From: an uncultured Parvularculaceae bacterium
Lineage (GTDB): Bacteria; Pseudomonadota; Alphaproteobacteria; Caulobacterales; Parvularculaceae
Assembly: GCA_938010655.1 (NCBI GenBank)
Contig: CALLVA010000174.1
Coordinates: 1-39,468, forward strand
DNA: 39,468 bases
Direction: 5' to 3'
Of the stretch, positions 38,742-39,468 are shown piece after piece; the stretch's first letter is position 1, and each line of letters begins with the position of its first letter. The notes under the pieces were generated by a model. That model was not told the origin of the DNA and did not search any database. It worked only from the letters and a program-made list of their open reading frames with translations. The position numbers and the translations under genes were made by a program.

Positions 38742-39468
38742 ATGAGCCATAAAGACACCATGATATCGCGCGGCACCACTTTTACCCTGACGAACTGGGC
38801 CATCAACAGCACGGGGAAAAGCGTCGCTTTTTCCTATGAGTGCAGCCGGTTTGGTCCCTTTACAGAAGAAGTGTCTTTTCCCTTTGAAGCGCGCGCCCTT
38901 CAGCCCACCGAAGAGATGTCTCGCCTTTTGGATTTGTTACATATCGCGCTGGGGGTCAGTTATTACAAAGCTGCAGCCGCAGAAAAAATTGAATTGCCTG
39001 TGTCAACCCCTGCTGCCATCGAAATGGCACGTCTTCTTTATACGGAAGGCTTAGCCGAATTTTTCGTGCGCGCCGGGCTGGACTATCCTGTTGCCACCAC
39101 ATTTAGGACCAAGTCGAAAAATTACAAAACTGCCAAAAGCCATGCGCCAGAGCCAAGTGATATTGAGTGTCTTATTGCTTTTGGAGGCGGCAAAGATTCT
39201 TATGTTGCCAAAGCGATTTCTGACCAAGCAGGTTACAAAGCGGCGCTTTGCTCTGTCACATTGTCGCCCCGTGTTGAAACAATTTTGCAAGGCACAGCGC
39301 CAGAACCCCTGATTTTTCTGCATCGAAAATTAGACCCAAAAATTCGCACCCTTGACCCGGCAAAAGCTTTTAATGGGCATATCCCCATCACCGCAATCAA
39401 CTCATTGATGCTGGTGATCTTCGCGAAAATGATGGGGATACGGCAGGTGGTTTTTGCCAATGAGCGGT
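38742..39468 (+). CDS. murL: UDP-N-acetyl-alpha-D-muramoyl-L-alanyl-L-glutamate epimerase-like protein (MurL), 5' part; runs off the window edge
   Basis: Open frame from ATG 38742 to the last base: ...IECLIAFGGGKDSYVAKAIS...GHIPITAINSLMLVIFAKMMGIRQVVFANER. PP-loop-like GGGKDS and the TAINS...NER motif are recalled as typical of MurL. Confidence 0.78.
   Translation, partial: MSHKDTMISRGTTFTLTNWAINSTGKSVAFSYECSRFGPFTEEVSFPFEARALQPTEEMSRLLDLLHIALGVSYYKAAAAEKIELPVSTPAAIEMARLLYTEGLAEFFVRAGLDYPVATTFRTKSKNYKTAKSHAPEPSDIECLIAFGGGKDSYVAKAISDQAGYKAALCSVTLSPRVETILQGTAPEPLIFLHRKLDPKIRTLDPAKAFNGHIPITAINSLMLVIFAKMMGIRQVVFANER

Noticed and set aside
1-39468. CRISPR arrays, rRNA, tRNA genes or intact transposases
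   Set aside because: No regularly spaced direct repeats, no recognisable tRNA/rRNA sequence and no transposase/integrase motifs seen in any frame.

Overview
This is a mostly chromosomal-looking window from what reads as an alphaproteobacterium (inferred from gene content and synteny only). Left to right it contains: an AT-rich accessory segment with one unknown ORF (1-1.2 kb); an arginine succinyltransferase catabolic cluster with an M20 amidohydrolase, astA, astD and astB; an exosortase/exopolysaccharide block (GH-like protein, EpsI-fused exosortase of the XrtD/VPLPA-CTERM type, Wzz/GumC-like co-polymerase, CpsD-like BY-kinase, a spondin-N-like VPLPA-CTERM substrate, a WecA/MraY-like transferase); ispE with a TPR lipoprotein; a DUF188 protein; a fatty acid desaturase; a CmpX-like mechanosensitive channel; a DUF1287 protein; an NfeD/SPFH pair; a large secreted unknown protein with papain-fold-like motifs; two tandem acyltransferase-3 paralogs; a HIG1-like protein, a PduO-type cobalamin adenosyltransferase and etfBA; gor, an unknown gene, rpiA, glmS and glmU in one direction; a decayed gph; an XRE/S24-like regulator; and a 5' fragment of a MurL-type (UDP-MurNAc-L-Ala-L-Glu epimerase) gene running off the right edge. 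The most interesting points are the compact exosortase locus with two divergent sigma-54-like -24/-12 elements in its central intergenic region, the murL-like gene that suggests a non-MurI D-Glu route, and the secreted unknown protein at 23.8-25.7 kb. No CRISPR array, rRNA, tRNA or intact mobile element was recognised. All calls come from reading the sequence; no database search was run.
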